In this document: in pieces, positions 15,178 through 22,589 of the stretch | Layout: every line of letters begins with the position of its first letter | Numbering within the stretch: position 1 is the first letter of the stretch | Source of the DNA: a virus | Direction: 5' to 3' (one strand) | Virus record (IMG/VR): IMGVR_UViG_3300022916_000060 | Span: 1-31,226 of that record | Length of the DNA stretch: 31,226 nucleotides | Notes under the pieces: generated by a model | Told to the model about the DNA's origin: nothing | Databases searched by the model: none | The model's input: only the letters and a program-made list of their open reading frames with translations | Made by a program: the position numbers and the translations under genes

Positions 15178-15308
15178 ATGGAAGAAGTCACTGGTTTTGA
15201 AGTTTGGATGGCGGAGTGTCCGAATTGCAAGGAGGATATTTTATTCCTGATCCGCCGTGTGAAACTTTCTGTGAGCATTGTGGTTGTGAATTCAAAGCTA
15301 ATCAATAG
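15178..15308 (+). pseudogene. Small zinc-ribbon protein with apparent frameshift
   Basis: From ATG 15178 (SD AGGAGG at 15169-15174) the frame reads EVWMAECPNCKEDI, then drifts into a hydrophobic stretch ending at 15315. In the -1 frame from 15240 it continues FIPDPPCETFCEHCGCEFKA and stops at 15308, supplying the second CxxC pair. One extra T in the TTTT run at 15239-15242 restores one 43-residue zinc ribbon. Whether this is a real mutation or a read error cannot be told here. It precedes ssb by 8 bases. Confidence 0.6.
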
Positions 15309-15316
15309 GAGATAAG

Positions 15317-15724
15317 ATGGCAGGAGGATTGAATGAGTGTTGTTTTATCGGTCGAATGGGCCAGGATCCGGAGAAGAGATTTACTTCATCCGGCAAGGCC
15401 GTGACGAATGTTTCAATTGCAGTCACGACGAAATTTGGTCAGACAGAAAACACTGAGTGGATTTCGTTGGTGTTCTGGAATAAACCAGCCGAGATCATTG
15501 AACAGTATTGTCGAAAAGGATCTCAAATTTGGGTAAGGGCTAGACAGGAAACGCAATCCTGGGAGCATGAGGGCCAAAAAAAGTACAAAGTGGTTCATGT
15601 TGTCGAGGCTTTCAGATTGCTTGATGCGAAGCCACAGAGCCAGCAAGATCAACAATTCAACCCACAAACACCACCAAATCAAGCTACAAATGATGATTTT
15701 GTGGACGATGATATCCCATTTTAA
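15317..15724 (+). CDS. ssb: Single-stranded DNA-binding protein
   Basis: A 135-residue protein with the SSB OB-fold: LNECCFIGRMGQDPEKRFTS, AVTNVSIAVTTKFG, TEWISLVFWNKPAEIIEQYC, SQIWVRARQETQSWEHEGQK, then a Gln/Asn/Pro-rich linker and the acidic tip DDFVDDDIPF that recruits partner proteins. It acts with the RecE-like nuclease and ERF protein in recombination and with the replication genes downstream. The SD is AGGAG. Length is short for the family but the fold and tip are complete. Confidence 0.95.
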   Translation: MAGGLNECCFIGRMGQDPEKRFTSSGKAVTNVSIAVTTKFGQTENTEWISLVFWNKPAEIIEQYCRKGSQIWVRARQETQSWEHEGQKKYKVVHVVEAFRLLDAKPQSQQDQQFNPQTPPNQATNDDFVDDDIPF

Positions 15725-15734
15725 AGGAGACACC

Positions 15735-16073
15735 ATGCCAATAATGAACTTTTGCCCAAACTGCGGATGTAATTTGAAAGAGTGTTCAAGAAAAACAGAA
15801 GTTGAACCGAAAGCTGTTGAGGATTCTCAGCTTGATTTTGATCAATTCAAAAAGCCGAAGAAAAGACAGCGGTTCAAAATGCCAATTGAGAAAGCTATTA
15901 TGGAACTGCTGAAGAGATGCGGCACTCAATCATTGTCAGAGATTGGCGCACAAACTGGCGGTTACTCTCCAGTTATCAGGAATGCTGCTTTGTATAAAAT
16001 GCTGGAAAAAGGCTTAATTGAAATGGAGAAAGTCGGGAAGGCAAAATTATTTGCGCTGGCAAATGGTAAGTAA
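15735..16073 (+). CDS. Zinc-ribbon plus winged-helix-type protein
   Basis: A 112-residue protein; ATG 15735 has SD AAAGGAG. The N-terminus has CPNCGC plus a further Cys at residue 17 (a partial zinc ribbon), a basic linker, and a C-terminal winged-helix-like domain (PIEKAIMELLKRCGTQSLSE, then YSPVIRNAALYKMLEKGLIE) resembling small DNA-binding regulators. It could tune early transcription. It ends just before a terminator. Confidence 0.55.
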   Translation: MPIMNFCPNCGCNLKECSRKTEVEPKAVEDSQLDFDQFKKPKKRQRFKMPIEKAIMELLKRCGTQSLSEIGAQTGGYSPVIRNAALYKMLEKGLIEMEKVGKAKLFALANGK

Positions 16074-16084
16074 ATGTAAGCAAT

Positions 16085-16115
16085 AACCCGTTTATTGTTA
16101 ACATCAAACGGGTTT
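16085..16115 (+). terminator. Rho-independent-type terminator
   Basis: AACCCGTTT (16085-16093) pairs perfectly with AAACGGGTT (16106-16114), with a 12-base loop. The stem ends in a TTTC run. It closes the ssb operon before the regulatory gap at 16116-16214. Confidence 0.75.
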
Positions 16116-16148
16116 CTGCTACCTGAAATATTTTAATGTGCTTTTATA

Positions 16149-16205
16149 TTGACTAATTAATATTTTTTTAGTAAGTTCTATATTATATCTAAACAATTTT
16201 AGATA
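16149..16205 (+). promoter_or_regulatory. AT-rich promoter region with operator-like inverted repeat
   Basis: TTGACT at 16149 and a TATATTATAT tract near 16180 suggest a sigma70-type promoter, though spacing is poor. TATCTAAA (16186-16193) and TTTAGATA (16198-16205) form a perfect 8-bp inverted repeat with a 4-base spacer, 10 bases before the ATG of an XRE-type gene. Autoregulation by that protein is a reasonable inference. Confidence 0.55.
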
Positions 16206-16214
16206 GGTCATAAT

Positions 16215-16424
16215 ATGATATTCAAAAATCCGAATACTGCCGGGAAAAAGCTAGGCCAACTCAGAATCAAATATGGCTTAACTTTTGATGTTTTAGCTTC
16301 AGGATCCGGCATCTCAAAACCTGCTCTGATTGAAATAGAGAAAGGCAGGTCTATTCCATTTGCAAAAACGCTTTTCAAGCTAAACCAATATTTCGGGGAG
16401 CTGGAAGATGGGGAGGGATCATAA
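16215..16424 (+). CDS. XRE-family helix-turn-helix regulator (small)
   Basis: A 69-residue protein matching the XRE/Cro fold: GKKLGQLRIKYGLTFDVLAS, GISKPALIEIEKGRSIPF, AKTLFKLNQYFG, with the recognition helix near residues 32-43. It is short, as Cro-like proteins are, and lies next to an 8-bp inverted repeat. It overlaps the next gene by 17 bp. A role in switching between gene sets is inferred; no integrase or CI-like partner is visible in the window. Confidence 0.75.
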   Translation: MIFKNPNTAGKKLGQLRIKYGLTFDVLASGSGISKPALIEIEKGRSIPFAKTLFKLNQYFGELEDGEGS

Positions 16425-17343
16425 AGTTGGTTTGGATTATTTTTCGCTTGATACCGATATTCTGGCGGATCCGAAAACAGAGTTTTTAATAGCGGAACAT
16501 GGTTTGCTTGGGTTTGCAATTTTTATTCAACTCCTCACAAAAATATATAGAAATGGTTACTATTTGAAATGGACGGAACGAGAGGCGAAGATTTATCGAT
16601 CAAAAGTAAATGTTAACATAAATGAGTTAGATGCGATCATTAATACGATGATTGCTGAAACTATCTTTGATAATGATAACCATAAAGCCTTTAATGTCCT
16701 CACTTCAAAAGGCATCCAGAAGCGTTATATCAGTGCTTGTGAGCGAAGAAAGAAACTTATTTTGATTGCGGAGTATCTTTTAGTCGATGTTGATTCGATG
16801 GAAAAGAAACCCAAAGAGATTATTTATGTTAACATAAAAGGGGATTATGTAGACATAAAAGAGTTTAATGTTAACAAAAAACCGCAAAGTAAAGTAAAGA
16901 AAGAGGAAAGTAAAGTAGAGGAGAGTAGAGAAGATACTCCGAAATTCGCAATCGAATTACGAGAACATTTTATCACCGCTAATACGACACCCGAAGGCAT
17001 ACCCTTTAAAGTGCCTTCCTCATTTGTAGCTTGGGACAAGACAATGCGACTGATGGTAGAAAAAGATAAAAGGTCGATACCGCAGATTAATGTTGTCATA
17101 GTGTTCGCAGCTAATGAACTGAAAGGGCATAATAATGGAGAACAATATTGCTTTAGGGTGGAATCCCCAAAATCTCTGAGAGAAAAATATGATAAATTAC
17201 TCAGTAAAATGAACAACGAAAAGAAAAAAGAGAGTGGTAGTCAAAAATCCGTGTTTGATAAGTATCGAGAAGAAGCTGCACAGCAAACAATCAATTTAGA
17301 TAAGGGGCAGGATGGAATATTCAAAACGGCCAGTGATAATTGA
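16408..17343 (+). CDS. Lin1244/Lin1753-type (DUF4373) replication protein
   Basis: A 311-residue protein. The N-terminus KVGLDYFSLDTDILADPKTE, FLIAEHGLLGFAIFIQLLTK, IYRNGYYLKWTE is the DUF4373 (Lin1244/Lin1753-like) domain found in phage replication initiators. A basic linker with repeated Val-Asn pairs and EES-type charges follows, then a helical C-terminal segment. Such proteins act at the replication origin with a helicase loader; the next gene looks like one. The SD GGGGAG lies inside the XRE gene. Confidence 0.75.
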   Translation: MGRDHKVGLDYFSLDTDILADPKTEFLIAEHGLLGFAIFIQLLTKIYRNGYYLKWTEREAKIYRSKVNVNINELDAIINTMIAETIFDNDNHKAFNVLTSKGIQKRYISACERRKKLILIAEYLLVDVDSMEKKPKEIIYVNIKGDYVDIKEFNVNKKPQSKVKKEESKVEESREDTPKFAIELREHFITANTTPEGIPFKVPSSFVAWDKTMRLMVEKDKRSIPQINVVIVFAANELKGHNNGEQYCFRVESPKSLREKYDKLLSKMNNEKKKESGSQKSVFDKYREEAAQQTINLDKGQDGIFKTASDN

Positions 17344-17905
17344 TGCGATTGAAATGATTTCAGCCAATAGTAATATTGAGCTGAAGCATTTAGATAGAAC
17401 GATTCAAATATGGCATATCAGTTTGAAGGATTTCACAGATCAACAAATTATGTGGGGAGTCCAGAAGGTTCTCGATAGATCAGAGCCGTTTATGCCGACC
17501 ATTGGTCAATTTAAAGAACTGGCAATGACCGGATCCGGTGTTGAAAATATCGAGGATGAAGCCCTGGAAGCCTGGAGGTTGGTTGTTCAAAATCTGAACG
17601 CTTATGTTTCCCCGGTATTCAAAAACGCTGCTATCGCTGAAACGCTGAGAGGTTTGGGAGGTTGGGTCGCTGTTTGTCGATGGAAAACCGATGAATTACA
17701 ATGGAGGCAGAAAGATTTTGTCGCGATGTATAAGATTTATCGGAAGCGTGGCGGTGATTATTTACCGGAGCTGTCCGGTATAAATGATCCAGAGTTTAAA
17801 TTTATTGGTTATTCGCATGATGAGGACACGAAGCAGATCGAACAAGAATTGAAAAAAGGTGTTGAATTTCAAAGGGAGGCTGTCAAAAAACTGACCGGAG
17901 GATGA
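17312..17905 (+). CDS. Helicase-loader-like replication protein
   Basis: A 197-residue protein overlapping the DUF4373 gene by 32 bp. It contains FTDQQIMWGVQKVLDRSEPF and MPTIGQFKELA near residues 38-71, a pattern typical of lambda-P/DnaC-region phage proteins (a DUF6475-like layout), then GLGGWVAVCRWKTDELQWRQ. The Gly-Gly-Trp box and position after the initiator support a loader role. No ATPase Walker motif is visible, so it would act as a lambda-P-like adaptor rather than a DnaC-type ATPase. Confidence 0.6.
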   Translation: MEYSKRPVIIDAIEMISANSNIELKHLDRTIQIWHISLKDFTDQQIMWGVQKVLDRSEPFMPTIGQFKELAMTGSGVENIEDEALEAWRLVVQNLNAYVSPVFKNAAIAETLRGLGGWVAVCRWKTDELQWRQKDFVAMYKIYRKRGGDYLPELSGINDPEFKFIGYSHDEDTKQIEQELKKGVEFQREAVKKLTGG

Positions 17906-17908
17906 GCC

Positions 17909-18205
17909 ATGACGATGTTTTTAGAATTGAACGGCGAAGTATTACCGATAGGGCAATGGGCGAGAATTACAGGGTTTCCATATCAGGTTATTTATGATCG
18001 GAAGTTGAAAGGCTGGTCTGATAGGGATGCCTTGACGAAAGAACCGAAGAAAATGAAGAACAAAGCAGACAACGGAACTGCCAGAGATCGAGAGGCTTTC
18101 CAGGGTTTGAAGATTGGCCAGTTGAAACAATTATTGAAATGGGAGCGATTATATGGAGGAGAATATGTATCGAAGATCGAACAAATACTCAAACGAAAAA
18201 GTTGA
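17909..18205 (+). CDS. Hypothetical protein with weak HTH signature
   Basis: A 98-residue basic protein. The segment GQWARITGFPYQVIYDRKLK near residues 18-37 could be a helix-turn-helix; the rest is Lys/Glu-rich. It has SD CGGAGG and overlaps the DUF1064 gene by 41 bp. Its place in the replication cluster hints at a DNA role, but this is weak. Confidence 0.45.
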   Translation: MTMFLELNGEVLPIGQWARITGFPYQVIYDRKLKGWSDRDALTKEPKKMKNKADNGTARDREAFQGLKIGQLKQLLKWERLYGGEYVSKIEQILKRKS

Positions 18206-18539
18206 GATCGACGGTTATAAATTTGGGTCGAAGTATGAAGCTCAGATTTATTCGGAATTTAAACTGGATCCGGACATCAAAATTTTGAGACTGCAGCCGA
18301 AGTTTCTATTGATCCCTGGATTCACAAGGTACGATAAAAAGATTCTGCCGATTTATTATGTTGCTGATTTTGAGATCATCCAAAACGAAAAAGAGTGGGT
18401 GATCGATGTCAAGTCCATTGCGACGGAAAAAAATGCCGAGTACCGTCTGAAGCGGAAACTGTTTTTGAGATCACACCTACGGACGAGGTTCAAAGAGATC
18501 ATATTCGGTGGCCGGTTCCCCGAAGAGAGGGTCTGGTGA
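18165..18539 (+). CDS. DUF1064 family (PD-(D/E)XK-like) protein
   Basis: A 124-residue protein. ATG 18165 is preferred over 18153 because GGAGGAG lies just upstream of it. It matches DUF1064: EIDGYKFGSKYEAQIYSEFK near the N-terminus, LPIYYVADFEI and EWVIDVKSIAT (D-x-K, residues ~89-91 and around). This layout is that of small nuclease-like proteins of the PD-(D/E)XK fold, often near phage replication genes. Possible branched-DNA nuclease; the acidic and Lys residues are present. Confidence 0.75.
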   Translation: MYRRSNKYSNEKVEIDGYKFGSKYEAQIYSEFKLDPDIKILRLQPKFLLIPGFTRYDKKILPIYYVADFEIIQNEKEWVIDVKSIATEKNAEYRLKRKLFLRSHLRTRFKEIIFGGRFPEERVW

Positions 18540-18859
18540 AAACAAAAATTGATAGGAATAACATTAAAAACAGGATGATGGAAATCGCTCGCGCTACCAT
18601 GCTAGATATTGATTGTTTTAGACCGACAGTTGGCACCATGATCTTAATTTGGGCAATTAGCGATGAAATTAATGAAGTAATAAACAACATATTAAAGACG
18701 ATAAAAATAGATTTTACATGCGATAAATGCGGAGAAGAGAAAACTCTTGAAGAGATATTCTATCTTGGCCCAAAGGATGCAGGTTCAGAAGAGTGCAGCC
18801 CTTTTATGGAAATGATTTGTATTTGTGTTGAGTGCCAGGAAAAAGAGGACGAGAAATGA
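18536..18859 (+). CDS. Hypothetical protein with two CxxC pairs
   Basis: A 107-residue protein; GTG 18536 is chosen because it overlaps the previous stop (GTGA) and follows AGAGGG, whereas the longer reading in the same frame overlaps the DUF1064 gene entirely. Residues ~61-64 (CDKC) and ~97-100 (CVEC) could form a zinc-binding ribbon around an acidic segment. The first part is helical. No family is recognised. Confidence 0.55.
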   Translation: MKTKIDRNNIKNRMMEIARATMLDIDCFRPTVGTMILIWAISDEINEVINNILKTIKIDFTCDKCGEEKTLEEIFYLGPKDAGSEECSPFMEMICICVECQEKEDEK

Positions 18860-19281
18860 AAATATTTTTTCGGAAAGAGCGCGGCGGTGTTCTGATTCCT
18901 GATAGTGAGAAAGATGAAGAGATCATGCAGCGGTTTAAGAATGGCGGTATCCTAAAAGCCGACATCAAGAAACCGAGGAATCCGCAGTTTCACAAGAAGG
19001 GAATGGCGCTCATTCAGTTGATGTTTGACAATCAGGATGAGTTGGATGTGTTTAAGCATTTTTTAATCAAGGTCAAACTGGAGGTTGGTCACTGTCTCGA
19101 AACTGTGATCGCCGGACGTTTGGTTTTGACTCCCCTTTCGATCTCGTTTGAGGATATGGATGATCTTGAGTTCGGAGAGTTTTATTCAGCAACGCTGGAT
19201 TTGGCTTTCAAGAAGTATTGCATTGGATCGACTAAGGATCAGATCGAAAACGAAGCACAGAAATTTGTTGGATTTATGTAG
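18856..19281 (+). CDS. DUF1367 family phage protein
   Basis: A 141-residue protein starting at ATG 18856 in an ATGA overlap. The DUF1367 signature is strong: GGVLIPDSEKDEEIMQRFKN, then KKPRNPQFHKKGMALIQLMF. This family is common in phages of proteobacteria beside recombination or replication genes and has no defined biochemical role. The C-terminus is helical. It shares the operon with DUF1064 and DUF2303 genes. Confidence 0.82.
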   Translation: MKIFFRKERGGVLIPDSEKDEEIMQRFKNGGILKADIKKPRNPQFHKKGMALIQLMFDNQDELDVFKHFLIKVKLEVGHCLETVIAGRLVLTPLSISFEDMDDLEFGEFYSATLDLAFKKYCIGSTKDQIENEAQKFVGFM

Positions 19282-19288
19282 GAGGCAG

Positions 19289-19633
19289 ATGAGTGAGCAT
19301 AAGTTTGTTGAGAACCTAGAGACTTACGGTCTAGGTGATTTATTGGAGCAGATGGTAGATGAGCAAAAAAAGATTGTGTCGGCAGTACGGCAAACTGCCA
19401 AGAAGGGAAAGTTGACCCTGACCCTGGATTTTATCAGACGAGGGAACAATGATATCGAAGTGAAGGCTGATATCAAGTCAAAGATCCCGAGGACAGGACT
19501 GTTGAGCGTGATCATGTTTGCCGATGATGCGAATGATTTGCATGAAGAGAATCCCGATCAATTGGTGTTCGACCCTAAGAACGTCCACAAGATTGATAAG
19601 GGAGAAGAAAAACAAACCGTGAATAAACCATAA
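19289..19633 (+). CDS. Hypothetical protein upstream of DUF2303 gene
   Basis: A 114-residue protein; ATG 19289 has strong SD GGAGG. It has an N-terminal helical region (FVENLETYGLGDLLEQMVDE) then a beta segment (KLTLTLDFIRRGNNDIEVKA) and a Lys-rich C-terminus. Proteins of this build often accompany DUF2303 genes in phages. Function unknown. Confidence 0.6.
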   Translation: MSEHKFVENLETYGLGDLLEQMVDEQKKIVSAVRQTAKKGKLTLTLDFIRRGNNDIEVKADIKSKIPRTGLLSVIMFADDANDLHEENPDQLVFDPKNVHKIDKGEEKQTVNKP

Positions 19634-19642
19634 GGAGAAATT

Positions 19643-20557
19643 ATGGATGAAGTTACCGAAGTGAAGGTATTGTCGAATTTTGTAGATTCGATTCTGACTG
19701 CTGGTAGAAAAACAGCGGAGATCAAACAAGTGCCGAGAGAGGAAGGAGTTGAGGAAACGACGGTGCTTGTGCCAAATGGATTCAATCTGCAAACGATCCA
19801 GAACGAACTGGAGAGGCCAACCAGAAAGCGCGGAAGCCGGACATTTACAGCGGTTGAGAGCTTTAATTCGTATGTCTCGAAGCACAAAGATTTCAACGAA
19901 ACCATTATCATTGCCGATGAGGAAAGAGGCCAGATTAAGGCGATATTGAATGACCACGCTGATAAAAAAGCCGGTTATGGTGATCATACCGCTTTTTTGA
20001 ATTTGGGATTCTCGAAACAGTACGATACTTGGTTTAGAAACCAGAAGGGCAACCGGAATGATCATTTCGATCAGGAAGATTTGGCGATGTTCCTTGAAGA
20101 GAACCGATCCGATTTCATGTGCGGGAAGATCGAAGGCGATGACAATAAAGAGATTGAGAACATCTCAGCCCAGGAATTGGCGAGGATGATCCTTGATCTG
20201 AAAGTTACCGCCCAGGAGAAATTGAGCTCAAAATTCGATCCGCAATCAGGCCGGCAGATTCTGCACTATGAGAATGAGGAAGTCGGACAGAAGAATTTTT
20301 CTCCTCCTCCTCAGTTTGTTTTGGCGATCCCGATCTACAAATCAGGTGATCTGTTCCAGGTGACTATCAAATTGTTTCACCGGACCCAAGGCGGAACTGC
20401 AAGATTCTGGTATCTCATTGACCAGATCGAAAAGCTGAAGGAGAGAGCCTTTGAAAAGATTTGCAAGAGAGTGACTGACGGAAATATGAGCGAAGGATTC
20501 GATTCTGAAAGCACATATGGTGGGACGTTGGTTGATGTTTTGAGAGGAGTTATTTAA
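19643..20557 (+). CDS. DUF2303 (YfdQ-like) protein
   Basis: A 304-residue protein with SD AAGGAG. DUF2303 features: PNGFNLQTIQNELERPTRKR, FTAVESFNSYVSKHKD near residues 69-84, a central HADKKAGYGDHTAFLNL, and HFDQEDLAMFLEENRSDF. YfdQ-type proteins are common in prophages; their function is not known. The length is in the family range. It is the last gene before the first tRNA-like element, which begins 6 bases after its stop. Confidence 0.85.
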   Translation: MDEVTEVKVLSNFVDSILTAGRKTAEIKQVPREEGVEETTVLVPNGFNLQTIQNELERPTRKRGSRTFTAVESFNSYVSKHKDFNETIIIADEERGQIKAILNDHADKKAGYGDHTAFLNLGFSKQYDTWFRNQKGNRNDHFDQEDLAMFLEENRSDFMCGKIEGDDNKEIENISAQELARMILDLKVTAQEKLSSKFDPQSGRQILHYENEEVGQKNFSPPPQFVLAIPIYKSGDLFQVTIKLFHRTQGGTARFWYLIDQIEKLKERAFEKICKRVTDGNMSEGFDSESTYGGTLVDVLRGVI

Positions 20558-20563
20558 TTGAAA

Positions 20564-20694
20564 GCTGCTCCGTAGGGAAAGAAAACCCCTAAGTTAAACT
20601 TTTGAGAATGGATACATTAACGAGGTGATCCAAATTGTATAAAAGTAGGCGATACTCCTAAGCGGGTGCAGGTATCAAATCCTGCCGGGGCAGT
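20564..20694 (+). ncRNA. tRNA-like RNA element 1 (enlarged interior)
   Basis: Acceptor helix GCTGCTCCG (20564-20572) pairs with CGGGGCAGT (20686-20694), 9 bp including two G-T. The T-arm GCAGG/CCTGC (20668-20672, 20681-20685) has an 8-base loop TATCAAAT. Between them lie 95 bases with a D-arm-like stem TAGGG/CCCTA (20573-20577, 20587-20591), a long stem ACTTTT/AAAAGT (20598-20603, 20641-20646) and TAGG/CCTA, but no normal anticodon arm. Length 131 nt rules out a simple tRNA. A near-identical 3' end recurs at 26853-26879. Confidence 0.6.
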
Positions 20695-20712
20695 TCAAAA
20701 TCAGGAGAGATT

Positions 20713-20925
20713 ATGGAATGTGCAAAGTGCAATGAAAAGAAGGGCGATGAAGAGATTGTCGCAAACGAAGAAGAAAAATTCAAAGCATGGCTGGAAACGA
20801 TCAATGCAGAAGCTCGTCGTGATTATGTGATGTTAGGCCCGATGGGGATGGTCAGTTTCGCCAGGAAAGCATGGTTAGCCGGGAGAGTTGATTTGATCGA
20901 TGAGCTTAAAGTGAGAGGGATATGA
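20713..20925 (+). CDS. Small protein after tRNA-like element 1
   Basis: A 70-residue protein with SD AGGAG, 18 bases after the tRNA-like element. It starts ECAKCNEKKG (one CxxC) followed by helical residues (EEEKFKAWLETINAEARRDY). The single Cys pair is not a full ribbon. The stop overlaps the MazG-like gene start. No family is recognised. Confidence 0.5.
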   Translation: MECAKCNEKKGDEEIVANEEEKFKAWLETINAEARRDYVMLGPMGMVSFARKAWLAGRVDLIDELKVRGI

Positions 20926-21254
20926 CTGGATTTATAAAAAGTTACAATGAACTTGCCGGATATGTGAACGACATGGCGATTCAAAAAGGATGGTGGAAGG
21001 GGGATCGGAATAACGGTGAGATGATAGCATTGATGCACTCAGAATTGAGCGAATGCCTTGAAGGTCTAAGACATGGTAATCCTCCGAGCGATCATATTCC
21101 TGAGTTTTCTGCAGTTGAAGAAGAGCTGGCTGATGTCATTATTCGGATAATGGATTTCGGACATGCCAAAGGTCATAAGATTGCCGAGGCGTTGATCGCG
21201 AAGATTCAGTTTAATTCTGGCCGAGAATACAAACACGGAGGCAAGGAGTTCTGA
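20922..21254 (+). CDS. MazG-like NTP pyrophosphohydrolase (copy 1)
   Basis: A 110-residue all-alpha protein. The ExxE box SELSECLEGLRHG and the later EEELADVIIRIMDFG (ExxxD) match the metal-binding pattern of the MazG/dUTPase superfamily; NGEMIALMHSE precedes it. These enzymes hydrolyse NTPs to NMP and pyrophosphate; in phages they are suggested to influence nucleotide pools or (p)ppGpp signalling. A second copy lies at 26437. It overlaps the preceding gene by 4 bp. Confidence 0.85.
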   Translation: MTGFIKSYNELAGYVNDMAIQKGWWKGDRNNGEMIALMHSELSECLEGLRHGNPPSDHIPEFSAVEEELADVIIRIMDFGHAKGHKIAEALIAKIQFNSGREYKHGGKEF

Positions 21255-21255
21255 C

Positions 21256-21609
21256 ATGGGATATTTTAGCAATGGTTCAGAAGGTTGCAGCTACGAGGCT
21301 GCATACTGTGATAAATGTGTTCATCAACATCCGAAAAATGGTTGTCCCTGTTGGGATGCCCATATGCTCTGGAATTACGATGAATGCAATAATAAGGAAT
21401 CGATTCTGCATAAGATGATCCAGCGAAGTGAGGACGGATTGAGCAATACGCAGTGTTCGTTTTATGTCCCGAGAGATAAAGGAGAGAGTGCAGCCGGGAT
21501 CATTAATAAGCTGGCAGCGTTTGATCCAGAAGAGTTCGGCCTTCTCTGGGCAAGGAAAACATTTGCAGAAAAGAAGCTGTTTGAAGATTGGCTGAAGGGG
21601 ATGATATGA
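21256..21609 (+). CDS. Cysteine-rich phage protein
   Basis: A 117-residue protein starting MGYFSNGSEGCSYEAAYCDK and continuing with CxxC and CPC clusters: CDKCVHQHPKNGCPCWDAHM. A similar YFSNG...YCxxC...YDEC layout is seen in many phages of unknown function and probably binds zinc. The C-terminus (RKTFAEKKLFEDWLKGM) is helical. Only one base separates it from the MazG-like gene. Likely co-translated with the HNH gene downstream. Confidence 0.65.
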   Translation: MGYFSNGSEGCSYEAAYCDKCVHQHPKNGCPCWDAHMLWNYDECNNKESILHKMIQRSEDGLSNTQCSFYVPRDKGESAAGIINKLAAFDPEEFGLLWARKTFAEKKLFEDWLKGMI

Positions 21610-22070
21610 AAAATGAGATTGAGAAACCAACATTCCACGGTGAAATTGGGACGAGGCTTTACAATATTTGGGGAGCGATGAAAACCAGATGCAGAAATAA
21701 AAATAGTCCTGAATATAAAAATTACGGCGGAAGAGGGATAAGATATTGCGATGAATGGAGCGCATACATCCCCTTTCGAGATTGGGCTTTGGCAAATGGA
21801 TACCGAGATGATCTCACTATTGACCGCATTGATAATGAAAGAAATTATGAGCCATCTAATTGTTGTTTTATTCCATTCTCAGAAAACGCAAAGAAAAGAC
21901 GGAACACCACGTTGAATTTGGAAAAAGCAAATGAAATTAGAGATATGTATGGAACAGGTTCATATTTCCAACATGAGCTTTCGGTTATTTTTGGAGTCTG
22001 TACTTCCTCAATAAATAATATAATAAAAAACAGAACATGGAAAAACCAGCATTCCCAAAGCCAGGATTAA
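21606..22070 (+). CDS. HNH-type homing endonuclease-like protein
   Basis: A 154-residue protein starting at ATG 21606, overlapping the previous stop. The N-terminal module RLYNIWGAMKTRCRNKNSPE, then YNYGGRG-like NYGGRGIRYCDEWSAYIPF, LTIDRIDNERNYEPSNCCFI is typical of small phage HNH/AP2-type homing proteins; DRIDN and the Asn/Cys pair carry the catalytic region. The C-terminal HTH-like end contains SVIFGVCTSSINNIIKN. It overlaps another HNH gene by 34 bp and may have invaded that gene's 5' end. Confidence 0.75.
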   Translation: MKNEIEKPTFHGEIGTRLYNIWGAMKTRCRNKNSPEYKNYGGRGIRYCDEWSAYIPFRDWALANGYRDDLTIDRIDNERNYEPSNCCFIPFSENAKKRRNTTLNLEKANEIRDMYGTGSYFQHELSVIFGVCTSSINNIIKNRTWKNQHSQSQD

Positions 22071-22504
22071 AGAAATCAAAAGCGGATAAGAAGCGAAAAC
22101 GACCAAAGCAATTGACTAAAGATCAGAGAATGGAGATTTACAAAAAATACGACGGTCGCTGTGCTTACTGTGGCAAGGGTTTAGATTATGGAGAGATGGA
22201 GGTCGATCATTTGGTTCCGGTAAGAAATTTTAGTGATCCTAATGATGCGAATTTTGATGATAATCTTATGCCGGCCTGTCGCCGATGCAATGGATACAAA
22301 AGGGCCACGAAGTTGGGATACTTCCGAATGCTGCTTACCACCATACATCAGAGAGTAATGAATGACTATTTGGTGAAGGTTGCCAGAGATTACGGAGTCA
22401 TTGAATTCCATCCCTTCGACGGTGTTTTCTATTTCGAGAAGGTGAAGAAAGGGGAACAATATGCCGATAAAGCCCGGAATCAATTGCCGGGGAAAGTTGA
22501 ATAA
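22037..22504 (+). CDS. HNH endonuclease
   Basis: A 155-residue protein. The N-terminus is basic (KKSKADKKRKRPKQLTKDQR). The HNH core is RCAYCGKGLDYGEMEVDHLV, PACRRCNGYKRA near residues 48-97: two CxxC pairs around the VDHLVP motif, as in McrA-type HNH nucleases. Its ATG lies inside the preceding HNH gene with no SD, and GAAAAACCAGCATTCC there echoes the start of that gene. An independent start is doubtful. Confidence 0.8.
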   Translation: MEKPAFPKPGLKKSKADKKRKRPKQLTKDQRMEIYKKYDGRCAYCGKGLDYGEMEVDHLVPVRNFSDPNDANFDDNLMPACRRCNGYKRATKLGYFRMLLTTIHQRVMNDYLVKVARDYGVIEFHPFDGVFYFEKVKKGEQYADKARNQLPGKVE

Positions 22505-22573
22505 TATCAGATTGCAAATGCGATGGACTCCTCCAGGAACTATCAATCCTATGTTTCGAGACTTATGGTTTTA

Positions 22574-22589
22574 TGGCATACCGTCTGCA
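22574..22589 (+). promoter_or_regulatory. Sigma54-type (-24/-12) promoter 3
   Basis: TGGCATACCGTCTGCA, GG at 22575-22576 and GC at 22587-22588, 10 bases apart. It shares ACCGTCTGCATTG with promoter 2 and the downstream GGTATGA and A-rich leader with both others. The gap is 135 bases long between the HNH gene and the next start; nothing else is seen in it. Confidence 0.65.

Noticed and set aside
16097-16875. Repeated GTTAAC motifs near and in the DUF4373 gene.
   Set aside because: Most encode Val-Asn in an AT-rich linker and show no regular spacing, so codon use explains them.
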